The notes under the pieces were generated by a model. The model was not told the DNA's origin. It did not search any database and was given only the letters and a program-made list of their open reading frames with translations. A stretch of 28,323 nt of DNA from Candidatus Segatella mututuai. GTDB taxonomy: Bacteria > Bacteroidota > Bacteroidia > Bacteroidales > Bacteroidaceae. This document shows positions 1-6,776 of this stretch, piece after piece. Position 1 is the stretch's first letter. Every line of letters starts with the position of its first letter. The position numbers and the translations under genes were made by a program. Location: positions 1 through 28,323 of the forward strand of contig DJOI01000004.1 of the NCBI GenBank assembly GCA_002439605.1. The letters run 5' to 3'.

Positions 1-876
1 CCACTAAGAGTGCTCTACATTCTCAGCGATGGCATATATTACCTTATTTATTATGGTGTGAAGTATCGCCGTCCACTGGTAAGGAAACATCTCTTCGACT
101 CTTTTCCTGAAAAAAGTGAGGCAGAACGCATCAGGATAGAGAAAGAATTCTACTCTTGGTTTTGCGACTACATCGTAGAAACCATCAAGCTCTTTACTAT
201 GAGCAAGAAGCAAATCAAGAAGCGCATGCAATTCATTGGGGCTGAAAAGATAAGAGAATCATGTCAGAAAGGCCAATCGTGCGCTATCTATTTAGGGCAT
301 TACTGCAACTGGGAATGGGTTACCTCCCTGCCACTTTGGGCAGGTGAGGGAATTACATTCGGACAGATTTATCATGTCTTAGAGAATCCAGCCTTCGACA
401 AACTCTTTCTCTACCTCCGCAACCGATTAGGATCTATCAGCATTCCCATGGCTGAAACGCTGAGAAAGATAGTAAAGATGCGCCAGAATGGCAAACAGAT
501 TGTCATCGGTTTCATTGCCGACCAAGTTCCATTTTGGAACAACATTCACTACTGGACCGATTTTCTACACCACGATACTCCTGTGCTCACAGGCACAGAG
601 AAAATAGCCATAAAAGCCAATTTTGCAGTATATTATCTTGACTTGCAACGAGTGAAACGTGGCTATTATAAAGGAGAATTCAAGCTGTTGACCGACAAGC
701 CAAAAGAATGCAAGGAGTTTGAAATCACCGAGATGTACTTCCGTGAATTAGAAAAGACCATCCAACGCCAACCTCCCTACTGGCTTTGGACACACAACCG
801 CTGGAAGCGTACACGCGAGCAATGGCTCAAGATTGTAGATCCTGTAACACATAAGATGAAAAGAGATTTGCAATAA
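1..876 (+). CDS. Lipid A biosynthesis (LpxL/HtrB-type) acyltransferase, 5' partial
   Basis: The protein resembles the lysophospholipid/Kdo-lipid A acyltransferases that add a secondary acyl chain to lipid A at the inner membrane. The acyltransferase signature H-x4-E is visible in GHYCNWE (His codon at 298-300), and a later IADQVP segment also fits the family. The reading frame is open to base 1: codons for Pro-Leu-Arg precede the GTG at 10, and the family normally has about 15-20 further N-terminal hydrophobic residues. The GTG is therefore probably internal and the true start lies upstream of the window. The C-terminus is complete (stop at 874-876). It leads a same-strand run of glycosyltransferases, which suggests a joint role in LPS assembly. 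Family assignment is firm; which acyl chain it adds cannot be told. Confidence 0.88.
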   Translation, partial: PLRVLYILSDGIYYLIYYGVKYRRPLVRKHLFDSFPEKSEAERIRIEKEFYSWFCDYIVETIKLFTMSKKQIKKRMQFIGAEKIRESCQKGQSCAIYLGHYCNWEWVTSLPLWAGEGITFGQIYHVLENPAFDKLFLYLRNRLGSISIPMAETLRKIVKMRQNGKQIVIGFIADQVPFWNNIHYWTDFLHHDTPVLTGTEKIAIKANFAVYYLDLQRVKRGYYKGEFKLLTDKPKECKEFEITEMYFRELEKTIQRQPPYWLWTHNRWKRTREQWLKIVDPVTHKMKRDLQ

Positions 877-910
877 CTTATCAGAATTTACATTAAACCG
901 AATAAGAACG

Positions 911-1729
911 ATGATATTTGTAACAGACAAAGGACGTATGTGCAACAACATCTTGCAGTATGGTCATGTTTACGCTTGGGCACGTGAGCATGGCAGAAAG
1001 AGCATCTCTATGCGTTTCTGCTATAAATACCAATACTTCAAGATATGCCATACAAAAGGACATAACTTCCTTACTTATATAATAGCTAAATATGCAGCCA
1101 AGTGGGGACTGATTCCAACCGTTGACTTCAATGATATAGCAAAAGAAGCTATACAAAGAGACGCAGCCACTGTAGCAAGGCACAAACACGTGCTTGTAAA
1201 AGGTTGGTGTGTACGTTTCTACGACCTCTTCATCAAATATAAGGCAGAGATTATCGACCTTTTTACCTTTGATGCTCCTATTCTGGAAAAGACAAGGGTC
1301 TTTATGGGAGAAAAAGCCGATGACGAGTTAAGACTTGGAGTACACATTCGCCGAGGCGACTACAAAACATGGCACAACGGCAAGTATTATTTCGAAGATG
1401 CAGACTACCAGAATTACATTCAGCAATTTCAATCTCTCTTTCCCAACAAAAAGATTACTGCATACATTTGCAGCAATGACCCCATGTTAGACAAGGAATC
1501 ATACAAGAAGCATTTAAAAGGCATCCGTGTCGTAATTTCACAAGGTGGCCAAGAAGATGATCTCTGCCTTTTATCAGAATGTGAATATCTGATAGGTGCT
1601 CCAAGTACATTTACCTTAGTGGCAGCCATGTATCATAACTTACCCTTATATTGGATAGAGAAGAAAGAGGAAGCTCTCTCTCTAAATTCCTTTGATAAGT
1701 TCAACCATTTATTTCAAAATATAAGATAA
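911..1729 (+). CDS. Glycosyltransferase family 11 (alpha-1,2-fucosyltransferase-like)
   Basis: This 272-residue protein matches the GT11 fold of GDP-fucose-dependent alpha-1,2-fucosyltransferases. The diagnostic HIRRGDY motif, which binds the nucleotide-sugar phosphates, is at residues 145-151. The N-terminal GRMCNNILQY segment resembles the G-R-x-G-N-x-x-F/L-Q-Y signature of the family, with Cys where Gly is usual. The C-terminal LLSECEYLIGAPSTFTLVAA region matches the conserved S-x-F-S/T-W/L-x-A-A part. The protein is cytoplasmic or peripheral, with no membrane segment. It starts 34 bp after the acyltransferase and is followed 8 bp later by a GT2 gene, so it is probably cotranscribed in a surface polysaccharide cluster. 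Fucose as donor is inferred from the family and not proven by the sequence. Confidence 0.85.
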   Translation: MIFVTDKGRMCNNILQYGHVYAWAREHGRKSISMRFCYKYQYFKICHTKGHNFLTYIIAKYAAKWGLIPTVDFNDIAKEAIQRDAATVARHKHVLVKGWCVRFYDLFIKYKAEIIDLFTFDAPILEKTRVFMGEKADDELRLGVHIRRGDYKTWHNGKYYFEDADYQNYIQQFQSLFPNKKITAYICSNDPMLDKESYKKHLKGIRVVISQGGQEDDLCLLSECEYLIGAPSTFTLVAAMYHNLPLYWIEKKEEALSLNSFDKFNHLFQNIR

Positions 1730-1737
1730 TCGCATAT

Positions 1738-2658
1738 ATGCCTAAAGTTAGCATCATTGTACCAAATTATAATTATATTAGCTATCTTCCACAAAGGCTC
1801 GAGTCGATATTCAAGCAGACTTTTACTGATTATGAGGTTATTCTACTTGATGACTGCTCTACAGATGGTAGCAAAAAAATTCTACGCCAATATGCAACCC
1901 ATCCAAGAGTAAGTCATATTATAATTAATAACACTAACTCTGGATCAACTTTTGCGCAATGGGAAAAAGGGATAAAATTAGCTCAAGGAGAATATATTTG
2001 GATAGCAGAAAGTGATGATTATTGCTCTTACAATTTTCTTGAACAGTCTGTAAAGATATTGGATGAAAATCCACATGTATCCTATACCCTTTGCGGCTCA
2101 CACATTGTTGACGAAATTGGCAAACTGCGAAATTGGAACTATGATTCATGGGGTCTAAAAACAGACACCAATAAAGTCTGCATATTCTCATCTGCCACAT
2201 ATTTGAAAGGATTATTTTATCACAATACAGTCTACAACGCAAGTATGGTCGTTTTCAGAAAGAAAACATATAGCCTTATCCAAGATAAAGACTATACAAC
2301 TATGAAATATTGCGGAGATTGGCTTTTTTGGATAAAAATGACAGAACTTGGTGATGTCGCACTTCGCCAAGAACGTTCCAATTACTACAGAAGGCATGGT
2401 AAGAGTGTAACTATTACGGCTAACAAAGAAAAACAATTAGAAGAAAAATTGTATATTTACAATTATTTATGGAAACTGGACATCTTTGGCAAAATAGAAG
2501 AACTCCTTTCGAAAGGTTTTGTGTATAAGATAATTATAAGAACCGAAATTCGTGAGAAAGAAAAATATTTAGCTAAGATGCAAACATTAGGGGTAAATAA
2601 GAGAAACTATATCATCGAAAGAATAGCCAAGCTCTTATTCCCCCATACAATACATTAG
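1738..2658 (+). CDS. Family 2 glycosyltransferase
   Basis: A 306-residue GT-A fold glycosyltransferase. It opens with the classical GT2 core SIIVPNYN (residues 5-12), followed by LDDCSTDGS (37-45), where Asp38/Asp39 contact the nucleotide. The metal-binding acidic cluster is ESDD at 91-94. The C-terminal third is basic and has no obvious membrane span. It starts 8 bp after the GT11 gene on the same strand. The coding sequence is distinctly AT-rich (for example 18 G/C in the 60 bases 1921-1980), unlike the genes further downstream, which points to horizontal acquisition of this part of the cluster. Donor and acceptor sugars cannot be predicted. Confidence 0.9.
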   Translation: MPKVSIIVPNYNYISYLPQRLESIFKQTFTDYEVILLDDCSTDGSKKILRQYATHPRVSHIIINNTNSGSTFAQWEKGIKLAQGEYIWIAESDDYCSYNFLEQSVKILDENPHVSYTLCGSHIVDEIGKLRNWNYDSWGLKTDTNKVCIFSSATYLKGLFYHNTVYNASMVVFRKKTYSLIQDKDYTTMKYCGDWLFWIKMTELGDVALRQERSNYYRRHGKSVTITANKEKQLEEKLYIYNYLWKLDIFGKIEELLSKGFVYKIIIRTEIREKEKYLAKMQTLGVNKRNYIIERIAKLLFPHTIH

Positions 2659-2686
2659 CAACATTCACCTCACAATACGAATCGAT

Positions 2687-3607
2687 ATGAATTACAAATT
2701 ATTAGCAGTGAAAAAGCTATTTTGTACGATTAGCTCGGCTATCATACCTTATAAACCTTTCAGGCATAAGGTAAGATACAGACTTAATCCGCTCAATGAT
2801 AAAAGAGTGGAACGGTATTTTCGTGAGCAATATGTACTCCCTGCATATCAAAGAATATCAAATCTAAAGAGCAACACACAAAATATTGATACAAAAAAAG
2901 AAGAAACATTTGAGTATATCTGGCAATGCTGGCTTCAAGGAAAAGAAAAAGCCCCAGAAATAGTAAAGACATGCATACAATCTGTGGAAAAGTTCAAAAG
3001 AGCCAATCAAAAGGTTGTCATTATTACTGCAAAGAATTATACCGATTACGTTAGCTTGCCCACCTTTATTATTGAAAAATGGAAAAAAGGAATCATAAGT
3101 CATACTCAGTTCTCGGATATTTTGCGAATTAATTTTCTATCAAAGTATGGTGGCTATTGGATTGATGCAACCTGTTTGCTTACCGCCCCAATCCCCAAAT
3201 GGATTGAAACAAGTTCGCTATTTATGTATAGAGCTTATGGAAAATTCGATTTTACATTCATACAAAGTTGCTTCATTCATGCCAATGCCAACAATCCTAT
3301 CATCTTAGCATGGTGTTTCTTAATGGAACAACTTTGGAAGAAAGAATATAAACTACTACATTATTTTCAACTTCACTTGATGTTTAAGGCTTTAGTTTAC
3401 ACAAATCCATTTGCCAAGGAAGAATTTTTCAAGATGCCAGCCATATCCGAAAAAGATACCCAGACTTTGATGAACTTCATACTGCAAGGAGCACCCTATT
3501 CGACAGCAACATTTGAAACTATCAAGAAGAAGTCTTTCATTCACAAACTCACCTATAAAGAAGACATCCCTAATGAGTTTTACACATTCTATTTGTCACA
3601 TCAATAA
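2687..3607 (+). CDS. Capsular polysaccharide synthesis / GT32-like glycosyltransferase
   Basis: A 306-residue protein of the capsular polysaccharide synthesis family (related to GT32 mannosyl/galactosyltransferases). The evidence is the IWQCWLQG entry motif (residues about 78-85), a strand with KVVIITAKNY, then DILRINFLSKYGGYWID around 145-160. The GGYWIDAT segment holds the acidic metal site (Asp160) of the family. No signal peptide or clear membrane span is seen, so it probably works at the cytoplasmic face. The gene lies 28 bp after one GT2 and 11 bp before another, in the same AT-rich stretch. Sugar specificity is unknown. Confidence 0.82.
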   Translation: MNYKLLAVKKLFCTISSAIIPYKPFRHKVRYRLNPLNDKRVERYFREQYVLPAYQRISNLKSNTQNIDTKKEETFEYIWQCWLQGKEKAPEIVKTCIQSVEKFKRANQKVVIITAKNYTDYVSLPTFIIEKWKKGIISHTQFSDILRINFLSKYGGYWIDATCLLTAPIPKWIETSSLFMYRAYGKFDFTFIQSCFIHANANNPIILAWCFLMEQLWKKEYKLLHYFQLHLMFKALVYTNPFAKEEFFKMPAISEKDTQTLMNFILQGAPYSTATFETIKKKSFIHKLTYKEDIPNEFYTFYLSHQ

Positions 3608-3618
3608 ATTATACTATT

Positions 3619-4425
3619 ATGAATAAAATAAAAGTAAGCATCCTCGTATCTACATACAATTGGCCTGAAGCCTTAGAGTTTTCGCTCAGAAGTATGTTCT
3701 GCCAGACTATCTTACCTGACGAGATAGTCATTGCAGACGATGGCTCTACCCCAAAAACTAAGGAGTTGATTGATAAATTAAAAAAGGAAACTTCTATCCC
3801 TATCAAGCACATTTGGCATGAGGACAAGGGATTTCGCAAAACCATTATTCTGAATAAGGCCATTGCAGAGGTTTCCTATGATTACATCTTGCAAGTAGAT
3901 GGGGATGTTGTCCTTTCACCACATTTCGTAAGCGACCATCTCGAATTGGCAGAGAAGAACTATTTCGTATGTGGCAGCAGGGTAAAACTATCACCAGAGG
4001 TAACCAAACGACTGATGAATTCCAAGAAATTCAAGCTGAATGTTTGGAATATGCCCATTACATTTGTGTTCAATAGTTTCCGCTCTAAGTTCTTGCGCTA
4101 CTTTATGGCTGAAAGATACGCCAAGAAAATAGACCACCTACGTGGCTGCAATATGGCTTTTTGGAAAGAAGACCTAATCAAGGTTAATGGTTATAACGAA
4201 GACTTAATGCAATGGGGACACGAGGATGGAGAAATCGCATTCCGACTACACTTTGCAGGTGTCAAGAAAAAAGCTCTTAAAATGGGAGGCAATGTTTATC
4301 ACCTTTACCATCAAGAGTCTTCAAGAGGCAATGAGCAACGCCATCTCATCGAACTCGAAAAAGTACAGCAAGAACATCTTGCTTGGTGTGAAAACGGCAT
4401 TGACAAGTATCTATCCAAAAGATAA
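3619..4425 (+). CDS. Family 2 glycosyltransferase with galactosyltransferase-type C-terminal domain
   Basis: A 268-residue GT-A enzyme. It shows SILVSTYN (7-14), IADDGS (38-43), the DGD metal site at 94-96, and a C-terminal domain of the Glyco_transf_7C type with RGCNMAF (175-181) and WGHED (199-203), where the acidic pair is the likely catalytic/acceptor base. This layout is shared with chondroitin- and galactosyl-type bacterial GTs that act on hexosamine or hexose acceptors. It is the last gene of the plus-strand glycan cluster (11 bp after the previous stop) and is followed by a hairpin terminator. Polymer specificity is not deducible. Confidence 0.88.
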   Translation: MNKIKVSILVSTYNWPEALEFSLRSMFCQTILPDEIVIADDGSTPKTKELIDKLKKETSIPIKHIWHEDKGFRKTIILNKAIAEVSYDYILQVDGDVVLSPHFVSDHLELAEKNYFVCGSRVKLSPEVTKRLMNSKKFKLNVWNMPITFVFNSFRSKFLRYFMAERYAKKIDHLRGCNMAFWKEDLIKVNGYNEDLMQWGHEDGEIAFRLHFAGVKKKALKMGGNVYHLYHQESSRGNEQRHLIELEKVQQEHLAWCENGIDKYLSKR

Positions 4426-4442
4426 TATACCAACAAAAAACA

Positions 4443-4474
4443 GCGTAAAGTGCCAGTTCCAATACACTTCACGC
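4443..4474. terminator. Bidirectional intrinsic terminator
   Basis: Ten-base arms GCGTAAAGTG (4443-4452) and CACTTCACGC (4465-4474) pair with one mismatch around a 12-base loop. On the plus strand the stem is followed by AGTTTTTC; on the minus strand it is followed by a run of six T after TG. It sits exactly between two convergent glycosyltransferase genes (ends at 4425 and 4481), so it can terminate both. Confidence 0.75.
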
Positions 4475-4480
4475 AGTTTT

Positions 4481-5260
4481 TCATCTCATTTTTTGCCGAA
4501 TCTTATTTTCCAATATCTTGCTCACTGCCACAAACTGATAGATTCCTTCATAGCAAGCACAAATGAAGCCTTCTCTGCCATCACGGAAACCACCTTTCTG
4601 AATATAAGCCCTAAAGAAACGGACTAAAGGGCGATAAAACAATGCCGCCAAGCCATAGTTCCGATTTCGCTTTTTTTCTATCTCATTCTCCGTATATTGG
4701 TTGATTTTTGCCATACGGCAAGCAATGGAATCATCGGCAAGATGCACAAATGCCAATTTTTCATTCTTTGAAGGCAACTTTTTTATTCTACCTTGAATAA
4801 CAGGATCTGCATGAATGATGGCAGGCCAAACCGTTCCTTCCTTCACAAAGAAGCGAAGTTGATAGTCAGGATAAAAACAGCGCATAAACCGCCCCATAAA
4901 CTTTGTTATACGAGGAATATACACACCTTGCGGCGCATCGTCTTGCCTCGTCAAGGCATAAAGATAATCCTTCAGTTGGGGTGTTACCAGCTCATCGGCA
5001 TCCACCACCAATACCCATTTATTGGAAGCTGTATCAATGGCTGTTTGTCGGGCAGGCTCACATATTTGGTAATCTCCCTTCGGGAAGATTACAATCTTGC
5101 ATCCATATCGCTCCGCTATCTCACGAGTATCGTCTGTACTCTCCATATCACAGACTACGATCTCATCAAAGTCCTTGACAGTATCAAGTACTTGCGCCAA
5201 ATACTGCGAGGCATTGTAGGTATTGATTACTACCGATATTTTATTATTGCTCGTATCCAT
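4481..5260 (-). CDS. WaaE/KdtX-like family 2 glycosyltransferase (LPS core type)
   Basis: A 259-residue protein of the short GT2 subgroup that includes WaaE-type LPS inner-core beta-1,4-glucosyltransferases. It begins ISVVINTYNAS (residues 8-18), has VVCDMESTDDT (35-45) and the metal-binding VVDADE (85-90). The C-terminal half, with the RFFVKEG segment and the aromatic/basic tail, fits the family. It is cytoplasmic and acts at the inner membrane on nucleotide-sugar donors. It lies 16 bp downstream of the DUF4143 ATPase gene on the same strand and converges on the plus-strand glycan cluster, so it may be read from the ATPase promoter or from a promoter inside that gene. The exact sugar is unknown. 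Confidence 0.85.
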   Translation of the reverse strand: MDTSNNKISVVINTYNASQYLAQVLDTVKDFDEIVVCDMESTDDTREIAERYGCKIVIFPKGDYQICEPARQTAIDTASNKWVLVVDADELVTPQLKDYLYALTRQDDAPQGVYIPRITKFMGRFMRCFYPDYQLRFFVKEGTVWPAIIHADPVIQGRIKKLPSKNEKLAFVHLADDSIACRMAKINQYTENEIEKKRNRNYGLAALFYRPLVRFFRAYIQKGGFRDGREGFICACYEGIYQFVAVSKILENKIRQKMR

Positions 5261-5276
5261 TTTACTTTTTTACGTT

Positions 5277-6476
5277 TTAATTTTCCTTTCTCAACCAGTC
5301 TAACACATACTGCTGCTTGATGCCATCATGGAATATCTGCGGATCGTTGTCAAGCGTCAATAGATATTTAGGATAATTATCCTGTATGGCTCGCAAGGGC
5401 TCCAATTCTCGCTTCATCGTAGCCTCATCCCTCACACTAAGCGATACTTGATAATAAGACTTATGCTCACCTTGGATAACGATGAAGTCAATTTCGGCAT
5501 CACCAACCTTGCCTACATAGATCTCTCCGCCACGACGTGCCAACTCTAAATAGACAACATTCTCTAAGACATGTCCGAGGTCGCCCCCTTTGGTAGCATT
5601 AATGACATTGCGAAGACCAACATCTGCCAGATAATATTTCTGACCTGTTTTCAGCAATTGCCTCCCCTTGGCATCGTATCTCTGAACAGAATAAAAGATA
5701 TAACTATCCGTCAAGGCTGAGATATAGTTCTCGACCGTATGCGATGTGATTTTTCTTCCCAAAGAAGTCATCGTATCGCTGATGCGCTTAATGACAGAGA
5801 TGTTGCCGATATTATCCGCCAAGAAACGGACGACACTCTCCAACATCATGACATCCGTTATCTTCCTGCGACTTACTACATCTTTCAGCACAATCGTGTT
5901 GTATAAGCCAGTAAGATACTCACGTATCATCTCTCGGTCGTTCCTGATTTGCAACACATAAGGGAACGAACTCTTTTCGATATATTCACGATAGACGCTC
6001 TCCATACTCAAACCTGGAGGCATTGCCTGGAGATATTCTTTGAATGAGAACGGAAACAACTTGATTTCTACATATCTTCCTGTAAGCAACGTCGCTATCT
6101 CCCCAGACAAGAGATAAGCATTAGAACCCGTGACATAGATATCTACATTATCTAATAAAAACAAGCTGTCTATCGCCTTTTGAAATCCATCCACCATCTG
6201 AATCTCATCAAAAAACAGATAGTTCATCTTCTCTGGGCAAAGGTTCTTCTTGACATGTGAATACAATACCTTGTAGTCAAGGAAAGGCTCATTGTCCAAA
6301 TCCTCGAAGTTGAGTTCCTGCACCTGAGTTTCTGACACACCTTCTGAAAGAAGCTTCTCGCAAAACATCTTCAACAGAGATGACTTGCCACAACGCCGAA
6401 TGCCAGTCACCACTTTTATTATTTTCTTGTCTCTCCACTTCTTTAGAAGGGACATATACTCTGTACGTTCTATCAT
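5277..6476 (-). CDS. Orphan AAA ATPase with DUF4143 C-terminal domain
   Basis: A 399-residue member of the AAA_14 + DUF4143 family of unknown role, very common in Bacteroidetes. Walker A is TGIRRCGKSS (24-33), Walker B is YLFFDEIQ (86-93), and sensor-like VTGSNA follows at 115-120. The C-terminal domain has the restriction-endonuclease-like segment AEIDFIV (Glu328, Asp330), but the expected E/Q-x-K triad reads QVS (343-345), so the lysine is missing and nuclease activity is doubtful. The frame stays open to 6536, but the Met at 6476 is preferred. It starts the usual MIERTEYMSLL entry, whereas the 20 upstream residues are encoded by the promoter region holding a TATATTTG box. Two palindromes lie just upstream. 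The function is unknown. Confidence 0.85.
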   Translation of the reverse strand: MIERTEYMSLLKKWRDKKIIKVVTGIRRCGKSSLLKMFCEKLLSEGVSETQVQELNFEDLDNEPFLDYKVLYSHVKKNLCPEKMNYLFFDEIQMVDGFQKAIDSLFLLDNVDIYVTGSNAYLLSGEIATLLTGRYVEIKLFPFSFKEYLQAMPPGLSMESVYREYIEKSSFPYVLQIRNDREMIREYLTGLYNTIVLKDVVSRRKITDVMMLESVVRFLADNIGNISVIKRISDTMTSLGRKITSHTVENYISALTDSYIFYSVQRYDAKGRQLLKTGQKYYLADVGLRNVINATKGGDLGHVLENVVYLELARRGGEIYVGKVGDAEIDFIVIQGEHKSYYQVSLSVRDEATMKRELEPLRAIQDNYPKYLLTLDNDPQIFHDGIKQQYVLDWLRKEN

Positions 6477-6498
6477 AAGCAAAAAATGAATTGCGCTA

Positions 6499-6506
6499 CA
6501 AATATA
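6499..6506 (-). promoter_or_regulatory. -7 box of the DUF4143 ATPase promoter
   Basis: Read on the minus strand this is TATATTTG, a perfect TAnnTTTG element, placed 22 bases before the chosen start codon. The -33 region is poor (no TTTG at the expected distance) and instead falls inside the palindrome at 6518-6549, which suggests that transcription needs, or is blocked by, a protein binding there. Confidence 0.6.
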
Positions 6507-6517
6507 CGAAACTTTTT

Positions 6518-6549
6518 CAAGAAAATTGCAGCACATTACAATTTTCTTG
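6518..6549. repeat. Operator-like palindrome, proximal
   Basis: Perfect 11-base arms, CAAGAAAATTG (6518-6528) and CAATTTTCTTG (6539-6549), separated by 10 bases. It covers the -33 region of the ATPase promoter. Its 16-base core, TTGCAGCACATTACAA at 6526-6541, matches the core of the next palindrome at 13 of 16 positions. Confidence 0.7.
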
Positions 6550-6556
6550 CTAAATC

Positions 6557-6590
6557 ACCAAAAATTTGCAGCGCACTGCAAATTTGTGGT
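6557..6590. repeat. Operator-like palindrome, distal
   Basis: Fifteen-base arms (6557-6571 and 6576-6590) with one mismatch around a four-base centre CGCA. The inner ten pairs, AAATTTGCAG/CTGCAAATTT, are perfect. The core TTGCAGCGCACTGCAA (6566-6581) starts exactly 40 bp from the core of the proximal palindrome, about four helical turns, so both face the same side of the DNA. A shortened copy, TTGCGCTACAA, overlaps the -7 box at 6491-6501. Confidence 0.7.
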
Positions 6591-6666
6591 TCCTTATATA
6601 ACTCAAGGTAGAAAGAGGCAAAAATGGATGCACGTCATACGCAACGGAATCGCCATATAATTATGT

Positions 6667-6719
6667 CTGACAACAAAGATACTGGCAACCACTGGACAAA
6701 GTTTGCCAGCTGTTGTCAG
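6667..6719. repeat. Two-tier hairpin downstream of the teichoic-like operon
   Basis: Outer arms CTGACAACA (6667-6675) and TGTTGTCAG (6711-6719) and inner arms CTGGCAA (6682-6688) and TTGCCAG (6703-6709) all pair perfectly, with a 6/1-base internal loop between the tiers. It lies 58 bases past the stop of the operon's last gene, on the side where transcription would end. There is no T-run after it on either strand, so it could be an RNA 3'-end stabiliser or a site for Rho-assisted ending instead of a classic terminator. The rest of 6591-6776 shows no gene. Confidence 0.55.
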
Positions 6720-6776
6720 TAAGATCATTATATTTCAAATACTCCAAGCACAATGTTTCAAGTAAGATATACGATG

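Noticed and set aside
4226..4627. A 133-codon plus-strand frame overlapping the end of the glycan cluster
   Set aside because: It overlaps the conserved C-terminal domain of a GT2 gene, crosses the bidirectional terminator and enters the opposite GT gene; no family resemblance.
6477..6536. Upstream start of the DUF4143 ATPase at 6536
   Set aside because: The extra 20 residues would be encoded by the region with the -7 box, and the family normally begins near MIERTEYM.
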